Assembly: GCA_037176845.1 (NCBI GenBank)
Contig: JAYKXP010000017.1
Location: 248,001-312,000, forward strand
Reading direction: 5' to 3'
Length of the DNA: 64,000 nucleotides
Source: Paramarasmius palmivorus
Lineage: Eukaryota > Basidiomycota > Agaricomycetes > Agaricales > Marasmiaceae
Position numbers and translations under genes: made by a program. Positions within the stretch are counted from its first letter, which is position 1. Each line of letters begins with the position of its first letter. Of the stretch, positions 34,270 through 45,595 are shown piece by piece. The notes under the pieces were generated by a model. The model saw nothing but the letters and a program-made list of their open reading frames with translations. It had not been told where the DNA came from and did no database searches.

Positions 34270-37200
34270 ATGCCACCTAACACTCATTCAGAAGCGGAGG
34301 AAATCGCGTTTATGAAGGATTTGATCTCAGGAATGGACGATTCGTTCTGGAACGCAGTCCCAAGTCCGGATCCTTCACCAGTAAAAAAGAAATTCCCCAC
34401 AAACACCGCTCCTCGAACACCCGTCAAACCTCATAAACACATTTCTGTGAAGAAAAATGTACCATCACCCTCAAAGGTGTTTTCGGCAGGAAGCGAGGAC
34501 ATCGATGCTGCGACACTCATGGAAGGTGTAGACTGGGATTGGGACATGAACTTTGAAATTTCACCGAAAAAGGAGAAACCGAAGAAGAGCGAAATGGTGT
34601 GTGGTCTTGTTCTATACGGTAGACAGTGTCTCATACAATTCTTCAGGCCACAACATCAACGAACCTCGTCAAGACATCGCGTATTCACGAGATGTGCACG
34701 CGCTTTGTGGTAGAAGCGGTATCTGAAAGTGAGCACAAGGGCAGACTGGCCAAGGTATTTGCCTGCTCTGTCTCGCTTCTTTGTTTGCTGATTTCACGTC
34801 ATAGGAACTCCGTGTAAAAGTAGACCGAAAGAACGAATGGCGCTCCGTTATATTAGTAGACGACTGGATAGCAACCGATGTACACCCTGGTATTTTTCCT
34901 TCTCTTCTGTCTCATCCGCAATTCGTAATCCCTTTTCAAAGGAGACACAATCAACATTCTTGGCGATTTCACCCCCTCATCAACTCCCAATTCATCCGCA
35001 ACGTCAACAATTACTGTCTCTTCCAAATCCAACACTATCATTCTTCACCCTGACATCCTCCTTACCGCCACAGCTCTTTCTACTGCGGCTCATTGTCGCC
35101 GCAAACCGCTCCTATTAGGCTTGGTCCGTTCGTCCTCAGAAGTGTCGCCTGCTTTGGTCTGGGGCAATATGCTTCATACCGTGTTCCAGACCTCCCTCAA
35201 CGCCAAGCGATGGGATGAGGCGTGGCTTGACGAACAAATTGAACAGGTCGTTAGAGATAACCTAATGGACCTGGTTCATATCAGCACAGACGCGGAACAA
35301 GCAAAGAGGGAAGTCAAATCCCGCGCGAAAGGCATCCAAACGTTCTTCGATCGCTATCTTTCCCTGAACCCCAAGGTGAGGCACAGATTTCCGTTTTTCC
35401 AGGCTTCCTGTAATTAATTTCTCCAAGACAGAGGCTATTTTGTCTAATACGCGAACGGGGCGTGACGAGGCAGTCCGTTTAGCTATTCCCGAGCTTTTGG
35501 ACATTGAAGAAGATATATGGTCGCCGACTTACGGCCTGAAGGGGAAACTGGATGCCACCGTCCAGACTGTCGTTTCGGAAACCACATTCCTATCACCCAA
35601 GCCTACTCTTGTGCAAGGTCCCAAGCCACTCGAAGTCAAGACCGGGAGGACCACAGGTATTATGGAACATCGTGCGCAGACCATGTTGTATACCCTATTA
35701 GCTCAGGAACGCTACGGGATCGATGTCACTTCTGGGCTTTTGTATTACACCCAGAGCGACGAGGTGGTTCAAGTACCTGCAAGTCGAAACGAACTGCGAG
35801 GACTTCTAATTGCGCGAAATGAGATAGCCTCATACATGACGCGCAGAAATGCTCAAACCGACCGCAACGCATTGGAGACTGACATCGAAGAACCTTTCTT
35901 GCCGCCTACGATCGACAGCCAAAACACCTGTAAGCGATGTTACGCATTGGACACGTGCATGTTATACAGAAAGGTAAGACCTACAACATACCCCTTGTAA
36001 CTTGCTAATTCCGATGATAGGCTGTGGAAAATGTAGTGGACAATGATTCACCCATAGCCGACATATATGACATGCGGACTTCGCACTTAACATCCTCGCA
36101 GGCTGCGTTCTTCAAGGACTGGGAAAATTTGATATCACTCGAAGAAGACGATGTTACTCGCTTTCGTAAAGAACTGTGGACCATGGGCGCAGCTGAACGC
36201 GAGGCCAAAGGTCGTTGTTTCAGTTCCATGGTGCTAGATCCTTCTTTCGTTCCTCTCACTCCGCAGGGACCTGGAGGTCGAAACGGCAAGATTCATTCAT
36301 ATACCTATCGCTTCATACGCTCACCTGATACCACCACCGCTTCCCTCCTGAACGCCGCAATCGACGTCAACGAGCCAGTCACAATCTCCGTGGAACCTCA
36401 TCTCATCGCTCTAGCCCGTGGTTTTGTCGTTTCCCTCACCGCAACGGACGTTACGATTGGAGTCGATCACGACCTGTCCATACCAACCATTCGCTCTCGT
36501 CTTTCAGCATTCGATTCACATGCGTCATCGAATATCATATTCCGAATCGATAAAGACGAGATGCAAGGTGGGATGAAACGCGTCAGAGAGAACCTAGCCC
36601 GGCTTTTTTATGCAGATGGTGACAGTCGACGATTGGAGCTTGTTGTGGACTTGCGCGAACCCCGTTTCGATGACCCATCCTCACTGACTATGCCACCTTC
36701 AGTAGCGAAGCACTATGCGCATCTAAACCCCAACCAACAGGCGGCCATGAAGAAGGTGCTATGTGCGCAAGATTATGCTTTGATTCTCGGTATGCCTGGG
36801 ACGGGAAAGACGACTCTCATCGCAGCCATGATCAAAACCCTCGTTGAGATGGGGAAGACTGTCCTCTTGACATCGTATACTCATTCAGCTGTGGATACCA
36901 TCTTGATGAAGTTGAAGGATGAGTCGGACTTTAGCATCCTTCGATTAGGAAACGTTGATAAGGTATATATAATCCATGGGCTCAACTATTCGTATTAATC
37001 AAGCCTTCCCTAGGTTCATCCAGATGTTCGCAAACTTACCCTGCATGGTCGCCGACAAGCTACGACCGTCGAACAGCTGGAGCATCAACTGATGACACCG
37101 CCTGTGGTCGCTACTACCTGCCTAACCCTCGATGAGTAAGTCATTGGTGTTAAGGATCACAAAGCTATGAAATGCTTACCCCTACTCAAGTGCTGTATTT

Positions 37201-38424
37201 TCACGAAGGCAATTCGACTACTGTATTGTCGACGAGGCTTCCCAAATCACGTTGCCCACATGTCTGGGTCCCCTCCGTTTTGCAGACAAGTTTGTTCTTG
37301 TTGGTGATCATTTCCAACTACCGCCCCTGGTACGTATTCAATTTGTTCTCTGAGTCCCAAATTGCTGAACAGGTGCCAGGTTCGCAACCCAAGAGCTCGC
37401 AAGGGTGGCCTTGACATTTCGCTGTTCCGTCGCTTGTCCGACAAGCATGCCAATGCTGTCATAGACCTTGCCTACCAGTACCGCATGAATTCAGACATTA
37501 TGTATCTCTCCAACAAACTTATCTACTCCGACCGTCTTCGCTGCGGTTCCGAGGAGGTGGCCACTCGTAGCCTAGTGCTCCCGGACCGCTCGTTCCTCCA
37601 TAGTCTGCATCAAGCGACCGACGCTTGCTCTGCTACGGACTGCTGGATCGAACGACTCATGTCGGAGAGGTGGGTTGGTTCCAGGGATTCTATTGATGTC
37701 TATTGATTCTTAGCCTTCTAGCTGCAAGGCAGTATTTGTGGACACTGATCTCCTTCCTTGTCATGATTCAAGAATCAGCGATCTCGTGCAGAATGAAGGG
37801 GAAGCCAGGATTATTCATCAAATTGCAGAGACTCTGATTAAAAGCGGGATTCAAACAGACCAACTGGGTATCATTTCTCTCTACCGGCAACAGATCAAGC
37901 TCCTCAGACATAAACTGAGAGCCCACGACGGTATTGATTTCCTGACAGCAGACAAGAGTCAGGGTAGAGATAAAGACTGCGTCCTCATTTCGTTGGTTCG
38001 CTCAAATGACTCGGGACATGTAAGCGACATCAGCCATTTGATATGAAGTGACATACTCACCTATTTTCAGGTCGGAGATTTGGTGAGAGATTGGCGTAGG
38101 ATGAACGTTTCGTTCACTAGAGCACGCTCTAAGCTAATCATCGTCGGGTCACGGAAAACGCTTGCTTCTGCGGAACTACTCAATGAGTTCTTCAAACTGA
38201 TGGAAGGCAAGGGTTGGATTCTCCAGCTGCCACCCGGGGCCGATATCGTTCACCAAGCTTCATTCGTCTCACTCGCCGGCAAGCGTAATGTCGACGACGA
38301 CGATGCAATTACAAAAGAGAACCCGACCGAGGAGAGGCCACAGAAGAGATTTAGGGGAGTGGAGGAGGAAGGACTTATGAAAGGTAGACCTATATTGAAG
38401 GATTTGGTTAACGATACAAAATAA
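34270..38424 (+). CDS. DNA2: DNA replication helicase/nuclease DNA2
   Basis: This bifunctional enzyme removes long 5' flaps in Okazaki-fragment maturation and resects double-strand breaks. The N-terminus is disordered ([20 protein letters not shown]). The RecB-like nuclease has [23 protein letters not shown] and PLEVKTGR (D and E-x-K residues). Its 4Fe-4S cysteines are AAHC upstream and [10 protein letters not shown] (Cx2Cx5C) downstream. The helicase has [26 protein letters not shown] (Walker A), [28 protein letters not shown] (Walker B), [43 protein letters not shown] and [19 protein letters not shown]. The C-terminal tail after GSR is charged and variable. All key residues are present, with about ten introns. 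It ends 145 bases from the convergent glyoxalase II gene. Confidence 0.95.
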
Positions 38425-38569
38425 TTGTATTCATATCCGAGCATGCATATACCTGTACATTTTTGTATACCATTACATAGACTATCATTGATACACTGTA
38501 TCCATCCTCGTCATAGGCGGGAAGGCCTAGATACATCAGCAATTGGATAAACACTGCCTGTAGGCTGAA

Positions 38570-39657
38570 TTACCCTCGGAAGTTGTTCTTGAGCTCCCGT
38601 AGTGCAGCCATCACAGCACTATCGTCTGCCCCAGTAGCGACGCCAGATGATTTCCTGCCACATGGTCAATACGAGACGGTGCGTCGTTGGTAAGGAGCAT
38701 ACATACCTTACTACCTCTGACTCTAGCCGCATAAAGACATTCCATGTTTTTTCGTCTCCAATCGTTGTAAGACCAGTCGTGCTTGGGCTTTCCTTGACCA
38801 ACTTTTCGAGTTTCTTCATGCCTTCGGTGTCTGGCTCGATTGACTTGCCGAAAGCCCAGTTACCCTTCGTGTACTCGTGGCCATTGAAAACAACTGTTTC
38901 ATCCGGAAGCGTAGCCAGGTATTTCAAAGCACGATCCATCTCTGGGGCTGTGCCTTCAAAGAAGCGACCACACCCGCCGATGAAGAGTGTGTCGCCAGTG
39001 AAGACCCCTCCAGGATGCTTGTCCGTAGGGTCGGTGACATGGTAGCAAATGGAGTCTTGAGTGTGACATGGTGTTGCTAGGCATCTGTTGGACTTGCTCA
39101 GAGACATGCTGACGAGACGTAGAGAATGTGCGTACCTTACACGAATATTATCCCCAACTGTAAACTCGTCGTTATCCTTGACTAGTTTCGTCAATGCAGG
39201 GATTTGGTCGCTACCACCGTACACAGGCGCATCAGGAAACGCTGATGCCTATAGAATATCCGGTTAAACTTCATACACTGAAGTCAAGGATTAACATACG
39301 AATTCCTGCCAAGATGATAAGTAAGGGCTCTGGTATGAAGAGGCACACAAGCCTATCTATACCTTATTTCCTCCACTATGATCATGGTGATGATGAGTCG
39401 TGATGTTCGCAACGAGTGTAACACCTGTTCATAGCGTGTTTCCTTAAGTACAAGTAGCATGTTTCAATAAGTAATCGAGACGTGCCTAGTTTCTCCGCAG
39501 CATCCACAACCTTCTTTACATCCCATGGGTCAACTGCAGCAGCTTTCTTCGAGGCGTCGTCGATGAGAAGGTAGGCATAGTTGTCATCGCGCACGGCAAC
39601 GGGAACGATCTTCATCGCTGATGGGAGTCTAGGGAATTTGATGATTCTGGCCAGCAT
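38570..39657 (-). CDS. GLO2: Hydroxyacylglutathione hydrolase (glyoxalase II)
   Basis: It hydrolyses S-D-lactoylglutathione to D-lactate and glutathione, the second step of methylglyoxal detoxification. This metallo-beta-lactamase fold protein shows AVRDDNYAYLLIDD, AAAVDPWDVKKVVDAAEKL, the binuclear metal motif THHHHDHSGGN (crossing an exon junction), TPCHTQDSICYHV, GGVFTGDTLFIGGCGRFFEG, LPDETVVFNGHEYTKGN and WNVFMRLESEVVR. The C-terminal helix ends ALRELKNNFRG. The N-terminus MLARIIKFPRLPSAM is basic and amphipathic, so a mitochondrial form may start at the first Met and a cytosolic form at the second (MKIVPVA). The 230-bp upstream gap is shared divergently with a membrane-protein gene. Confidence 0.93.
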
Positions 39658-39887
39658 GCCAGTCGAAGAAATTGCTGGAAATTGGGAACGTGACTAAGTG
39701 TGACCGAGGAGTGACCGAGGTCGTCACAGAGGCTGTTTCGGAGTTGCGCTCGGTTTCGCCCGGCGCCTCCTTGCTCCCTTTTGCTGTGTTCTGTCTCGGA
39801 TTTGAAGGGGAATGCGGCGATGAGTTCTGATGGACTCTTTCTCTTTCTTACTTTCATCATCTTTTATTGTGCAGGTCACTGTTCAGT

Positions 39888-40347
39888 ATGTCAGGAGAAA
39901 ATGCTGGAGTAAGTTCAAGTTTCCTATGGACGATACAGCGCTCATGTCATCCAGGTGCCTCATCCAAGTTCTACAGAGGAAAGTTGGTCGTCAGCTACTC
40001 CATCTAGTCCGTCGTCCAAAGCGCCTGCAAATGCTGGAATGATAGCGGGAGGCGTTATCGGAGGATTTCTATTCGTCGCGCTCGTCGTCCTCATCGTTCT
40101 CCTCGTTCGTCGGCGAAGTCTCCGTCGGAAAGCACCGTCAGCCAATTTCCTTGCACAGAACCCAGAATGGGACAGACAGCGACGAAGAACGAGCACACCA
40201 AACTCAATGTCGCACCTGACAATCACGGGCCACCGTCGTCTAGACAGTGAAAATGACGATTTACCGCCTCCTTTTGTACCGGGGCCACTTCCCTACCCTT
40301 TCCCAGAGAAGCTACCTGTACAACCTCCACCGACCGTCACAGTTTAG
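39888..40347 (+). CDS. Small single-pass membrane protein
   Basis: Exon 1 (39888-39908, MSGENAG) joins exon 2 at 39955 through a 46-nt intron to give about 138 residues. A short Ser/Pro-rich outer part is followed by one transmembrane helix (GMIAGGVIGGFLFVALVVLI). A basic stop-transfer RRRSLRRK follows, then a Pro-rich cytoplasmic tail with PPPFVPGPLPYPFPEKLP. There is no signal peptide, so the helix would act as signal anchor. The GG/AG small-residue pattern within the helix resembles fungal sensor and mucin-like proteins. Function unknown. An alternative start further upstream cannot be excluded. Confidence 0.6.
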
Positions 40348-40624
40348 AGGTATGTCTACCTGCAGTGCGCAACGGGACATCTCTCAGATTCTATTCAAGG
40401 GTGTAGATTACTCGACAAGCCGTCGAGGCAACGTTGGCCTCTCGTTCGACGGTAACTTTATTAAACGGACGTCTATGCAAATATTTATTCCTATTATATT
40501 CGCTGGGACACTGTATGATCATTGGGCACTAATCTTGTTAGATTACATCCATAAATCGGCGGAATAGCAGATCTCTATACATGTACAACACTTTGTATGG
40601 CTAGGATATAGCAATATGCAATAC

Positions 40625-43600
40625 TCAGACACCACTACGTCCTGCAGCTTTTACCTTTCCTGTCCCAAGGTCCGGTAGCTTCTTTTGTGCATTTGCCACA
40701 TTTTCAGGCGAGGGCAAGAAACCTGCTCTGACCAGCCAGCTCAGATACTTGCCCATTAGCTCCTCATCTACTGTCACACCATCTTCTCGGCCAAGCAGCT
40801 TCCTCGTGTTTGAGTCGTCCAGTTCGGGGGCCTTGGTGCTCGTTGGCAGATCGTCCAACACGAAATGCAAAAGTGGATATAGTGCATTATCCTGTTTCCC
40901 ATATTCCATCACATGCTTTTCCAGCTTGCCCCGCCACATAACATATTCACATGTGTCGGTTCCCCACCCAAACGTACTCAGCGTACTGAGAAGAGAATTG
41001 AACGTGGGCAGAGGCGAGGCAGTGATGTGTAGCACCTGCATTCCGGAAGGGGGCGAAACAGCGGCAAGCGAGGTAGCATGCGCGACATGATCCACGGGAA
41101 CCATATTCACTGTGTTGTTGATATTGGGAACGAGGCCGAGCTGAATGCACCCCTTGACTAATCGCCAGATGAAATCATCTGTATTTGTTACTGCACTCTT
41201 CGAATCGCCAACAACATAGCCTGGTCGGACAATCCTTCCTTGCAATCCCCTCTTGCCAGCTTCGAATAGGAGCTTTTCTGAGACCCACTTCGACTGACCG
41301 TAGCCAGTTTTCAATCCGGTTCGGGATCCTTCGAGGTCATCCAATTCGGGTATCGGTGAGTATGATGACAAGTTGACATAGTGTTCGGTATCAACAGCCG
41401 AGGTTGACGAAACAAACACCAACGTTTTGGGTTTACCAGAAACACACAATTCGGCAGCTTCAAGTGTTGATAGAACGTTCGCCTTGCGGAGCTTATCGTA
41501 GGGATATACCCAATGTACCAGAGCTCCATTATGCAAAACTACATCAGCTTCTCCAGCTACCCGATCCCATTCAGTTTCTAGACCAAATTTGGCTTGACCT
41601 AAGTCGCCCTTGACAACCTCGACTCGCCCCGATGGGACCCACGACTCGTCCCACACGCCTCTATCGACACAGGATTCGCGCAGTCGGTCCAGTGCAGCCG
41701 TAGGTGTCGAGCCTCGAACGAGGCAAATTACTTTCTTTACATTAAGGGTGGCGAGGAGGTCGTGTAAAATGAAGGCACCAAGGAACCCAGTTGCACCAGT
41801 CAGGAACACGGTAGTCTCCGTCGCTGATGACGGTACCTGTGCTGGCGGGTAAGAGTCCCGAAGTTTGGATATCAATGCGTCGTAATCTGCGCCATATTCC
41901 AAAGCCTCTGACTTGGTCCTGTGTTTCTGCCCGTGCTCGGGTACAGCCAACTTTCCCTTTTCACCCTTGGAGGTATCTGTGGCTGGGACACCTGCCAGGC
42001 CAAGGTCCTCTCTTCTCAGATCGTCGACCCTCCTGGCCAAAACCTCGACACTGGGCTCGCTCTCGCCGGCATCAGCGCCAAACACCATTCCTAGAGGTGC
42101 GTCAACGACGAATATCCTTCTGATTTCAAAGATCAAGCGAGTGGCGAGAATGGAATGACCACCGAGGTCAAAGAAGGATTCATCGAGTGGTATGGTGTTC
42201 GGTGACGGGTTAGACGGCAAGATAGTCGAGAATATTTGAAGTATTGTTTGTTCAGTCGGCGTCGGTGGTCTATAATGAGCTGACGATGTTTGAGCAGAGC
42301 CGGATCCCGACGATGCAGCGGGGGGATGGGAAGAAAGAATAGCAGCTAACTGTGCCGTATCTGGGAACGGTAGGGCAGGCTTATCGATCTTGCCGTTGGG
42401 ATTCAGTGGCATACGAGGAAGAGGAACAAACACTGTGCATGAAATGAGCTCAACACTGTCCACAATGTAGTAGAGATACTCACAAGAAGGCACGCTGTAA
42501 CTAGGTAGTTTCTTCTTCAAATACTCCCTCAATTCTTTGATCAATCTCCTGTACCTCCTGATTCCAACAACCACTCCCTTGCTCTTACCCTTATCGCCGT
42601 CATCTTCTTCGTCTTCGATTTCAGATACATCGACGCCGTCCACGGGCACGAAGTAACTAACCAAGACCTTCTCCTCGTCCTTGTCTCTCCTCACAAGGGT
42701 AACATTCTCCCGCACACCAGGATGGCTTCCCAGATAGGTATCAATCTCTCCAAGCTCGATACGGAAGCCTCGGATCTTGACCTGGTCATCCGCACGCCCG
42801 GTACATTCAACGATTCCATCAGGCGTGTATCGACCTAGATCACCTGAGCGATAGAGACGATCCCTAATACCCTTCCAATATCTTGCTTCTGGACCTGGAA
42901 GAGCACCTGAGGGAGGGTGGCGAATGGTATCGGCGTATAGGGGATGGGATGATTTCTTCACTGTGGAAAGTGAACGAGTGTGTCCTAACGTAGGTGGCGA
43001 TGATATCTGCGCAGGAGCTGGCGCCGGCTCGGTACCAGGAGTAATAGATACGGAAGAGGTAGTTCTGGAGATTGTAGGAGGCGACATGGTCCCTGAGGGT
43101 GGCGCGGCAGCGCTAGGCGCAGGCACTCCATTAAACCAGTTCTGAACAAACTTCTCCTTGGTGGCACTCTCATCGAGGTAACCTTCGGCCAGACCTCCGC
43201 TGCGGACATAGATCTCACCGACCTCGCCGACGCCACACATCACATTACGGTCTGTCCGGTTTACCACCAATAGTTGGACGTCAACCATACCCTTTCCAGC
43301 TGGAATGATTTCCTTCTGGCTCTTCAGGAAGCCAGGATCTTCAGATAGAGCAGGAAGACGATAGTATGAAACCGCACGTTGCGTCTCAGTGGTGCCGTAC
43401 ATGTTGATGATCTGGACATTCGGAGCGAGTGATTGGAGTCGAAGGCAGTCCCTTTTGGTGAGAAGATCCCCGACAAAGAATGCGGAAGATAGAGTGGGTA
43501 TCTGAGTTGTGGTTGGTCCAGGTGTTGCGGTCGGCACACTTGAAACTTGGGCAGAAAGTAACTGACCCATAGCCGGAGTTAGATGGGTTACGGTGACCTC

Positions 43601-45342
43601 TGACTCTGCCATCCAACTTGCAAGGCGGCCAGGAGTATTGATATCATCAACAGTAGGCACATGAAGCGAAGCGCCGAAGAAAAGCGGTGTGAACACTACA
43701 GAGACAGTGTTCAGTTAACGGTTCGAATATATTTGGGACTTAACTCACTGTCTCGTTGAATGGGATCATGTGCAATGCCACTAAGCATCGTGAATCTACT
43801 CTTTTCATTCAAGCCAAACGTCTCTCCCATCCATGGGAAGAAATGTGTCAGACTGTAGTGTCGACCTTTCACACCCTTGGGGATACCAGTGCTTCCGCTC
43901 GTGAAGGAAAGTGTACCGATGCTATCGGGTCCTAAGATGACATTGGGATCGGTTTCACCCAGGTTTGAATGTGACGCCAGGACATCCTGTCCATCTGGGT
44001 TCTTGGGATCAGAGGCGCCACCAAAAATCTCTCCAGATGGCAAAACACGTAAGGCAGGAACCTCGACGCGTATTTTGAGTTCTGTTGACAGGAATTCACG
44101 TACACTCGGATGCAGTGTTCCCGCACCTTGTAGTACGATCAAACCCCTTGGTTGGGCTACGCGAAGGTAAATGATTTGCCTTGTGGGAGGGTAAGCCGGG
44201 TCTTTTCGTTAAATAAGCTTTGGAATGATCCTGTTTCATCGTATGAACGTACCGATGACAGAGAATGTTGCTCCAGCTTTCAGAACGCCCATTACTGCAA
44301 CAGCCAGATCCACACTCCGATGAGCATAGATCATGACGACTTCTTCCCTCTGGATGCCCCCTTTGAGCAAATGGTGCGCTAAAACGTTCGCCGCACGTCG
44401 AACCGCACCATAGCTATAGGTTGCCTTCTCCTGTGGATCGGATAACGATGGGGCCAGTAAGCTTTGAATGATGCATGGCCGATCTGGAAACTCCTTTGCA
44501 TTCCTTGAAAACACGTCCGTTATTGCGCCCTTCCAATCACACCAATTGAGGTCTGCCGTGGGGTCCGGAATGACACCCTTCTGTGAGGGTGTCAATAACG
44601 GCACGGCTCCCACTTGGGCAAGAGGATTCTGTGAGACTCTGCGCAGAAGAACGGAGAGTTGGTCGACTACGGTCCGGATACGTTGTTCGCGGAAATAAAG
44701 CGAGTTGTACAGTATTCGAAGGGAAAGATGGGGTGCGATGGAGGCTCGAGCTGATCCTGCAGCTGAACGACTCACGAAAACGGTCAAGTCTGTGGTGAGA
44801 TTGGTGGTACGAATGAAGTCGTCTAATGGCTGATCAGAGTCCGTTTCATCGAAGAAACGAACGCGAAATATCGGTCCCTCTAGCTTGAGCGCATTCCTCA
44901 ACTCTGCAAACGGAACGGTGTCCGCTTCTGCTTCTCTCTCGACCTGCTGCACCCTCCTGACAATTGCCCAAAACGGATCGGTAGGATCGATGGACAGTCG
45001 AAGCACCAATGGGTCTGTTGAAGCTGCCGATGAGGATCCAATGACAATGTCCGTGTCCCCAGTAAATCGGTGTAGTAGAACGACGAATGCGGCGAGAAGT
45101 AGATGAAAGGCTGAAGGCCTATCGCCCGAGTCGTCCGAATCATCTTCATCTACGCCTTCTTCTTCATTGAACAAGGCCAGCTTGAGCAGACTGTGAGAGG
45201 TTTGGTCGGATAATTCTGCATGATAGGCAGCCTCGATGAGTTTGTTTGAGCCTGACAGTCGTGGATAGTCGGTGGGGAGAGCAATAGAAGGTAGATTTTG
45301 CAGTCGAGAAATGACTCTCGACAATCTGTCGTCGTCGCCCAT
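40625..45342 (-). CDS. LYS2: Alpha-aminoadipate reductase (lysine biosynthesis)
   Basis: This enzyme reduces L-alpha-aminoadipate to its semialdehyde in the fungal lysine pathway, using ATP and NADPH. It is about 1,500 residues, somewhat longer than yeast Lys2 (about 1,390). The N-terminal condensation-like region begins MGDDDRLSRVISRLQNL. The adenylation domain has YSYGAVRRAANVLAHHL, the P-loop LSFTSGSTGIPKGVKGRHYS, INMYGTTETQRAVSYYRLP, SGDLGRYTPDG and DDQVKIRGFRIELGEID. The carrier domain has LGGHSILATRLIFEIRRIF, whose Ser accepts phosphopantetheine. The thioester reductase has VFLTGATGFLGAFIL, ICLVRGS, GYGQSKWVSEKLL and GRIVRPGYVVGD. There are three introns; the 51-nt one at 42433-42483 keeps frame. 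A Pro/Ser/Ala-rich insert sits in the adenylation domain after EKFVQNWF. Activation needs a LYS5-type transferase, not seen here. Confidence 0.96.
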
Positions 45343-45595
45343 GGACGTTTTTCAGAGAATTTTTGTGTGACTCGAGTTGTGGAAAATTACTGGGATGACG
45401 GCTTCGGACTTTCGGCCGATTCCCTAAGCCTTTCGGTACTCTTGCCTCTCACTTCCTCAGTGTCGTGCTTGTTCTTATTCTGCTTGGAGGAAAAGGGAGG
45501 GTGATCTGTAGATTCTGTTATAAAATAGGTGTGCGACTAGATTCATATCCTCTACGTTTCTAACACAAGACTTCAGCCATCTTTCTTGTATTTCC
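45343..45595. promoter_or_regulatory. Bidirectional promoter between LYS2 and the RTP1-like gene
   Basis: The two ATGs are 253 bases apart and divergent. I could not place a convincing TGACTC-type Gcn4 site directly before LYS2. Confidence 0.4.

Noticed and set aside
43700..45342. LYS2 as a secondary-metabolite NRPS-like enzyme
   Set aside because: Domain order, length and signature motifs match the primary-metabolism aminoadipate reductase, and the neighbours are housekeeping genes.
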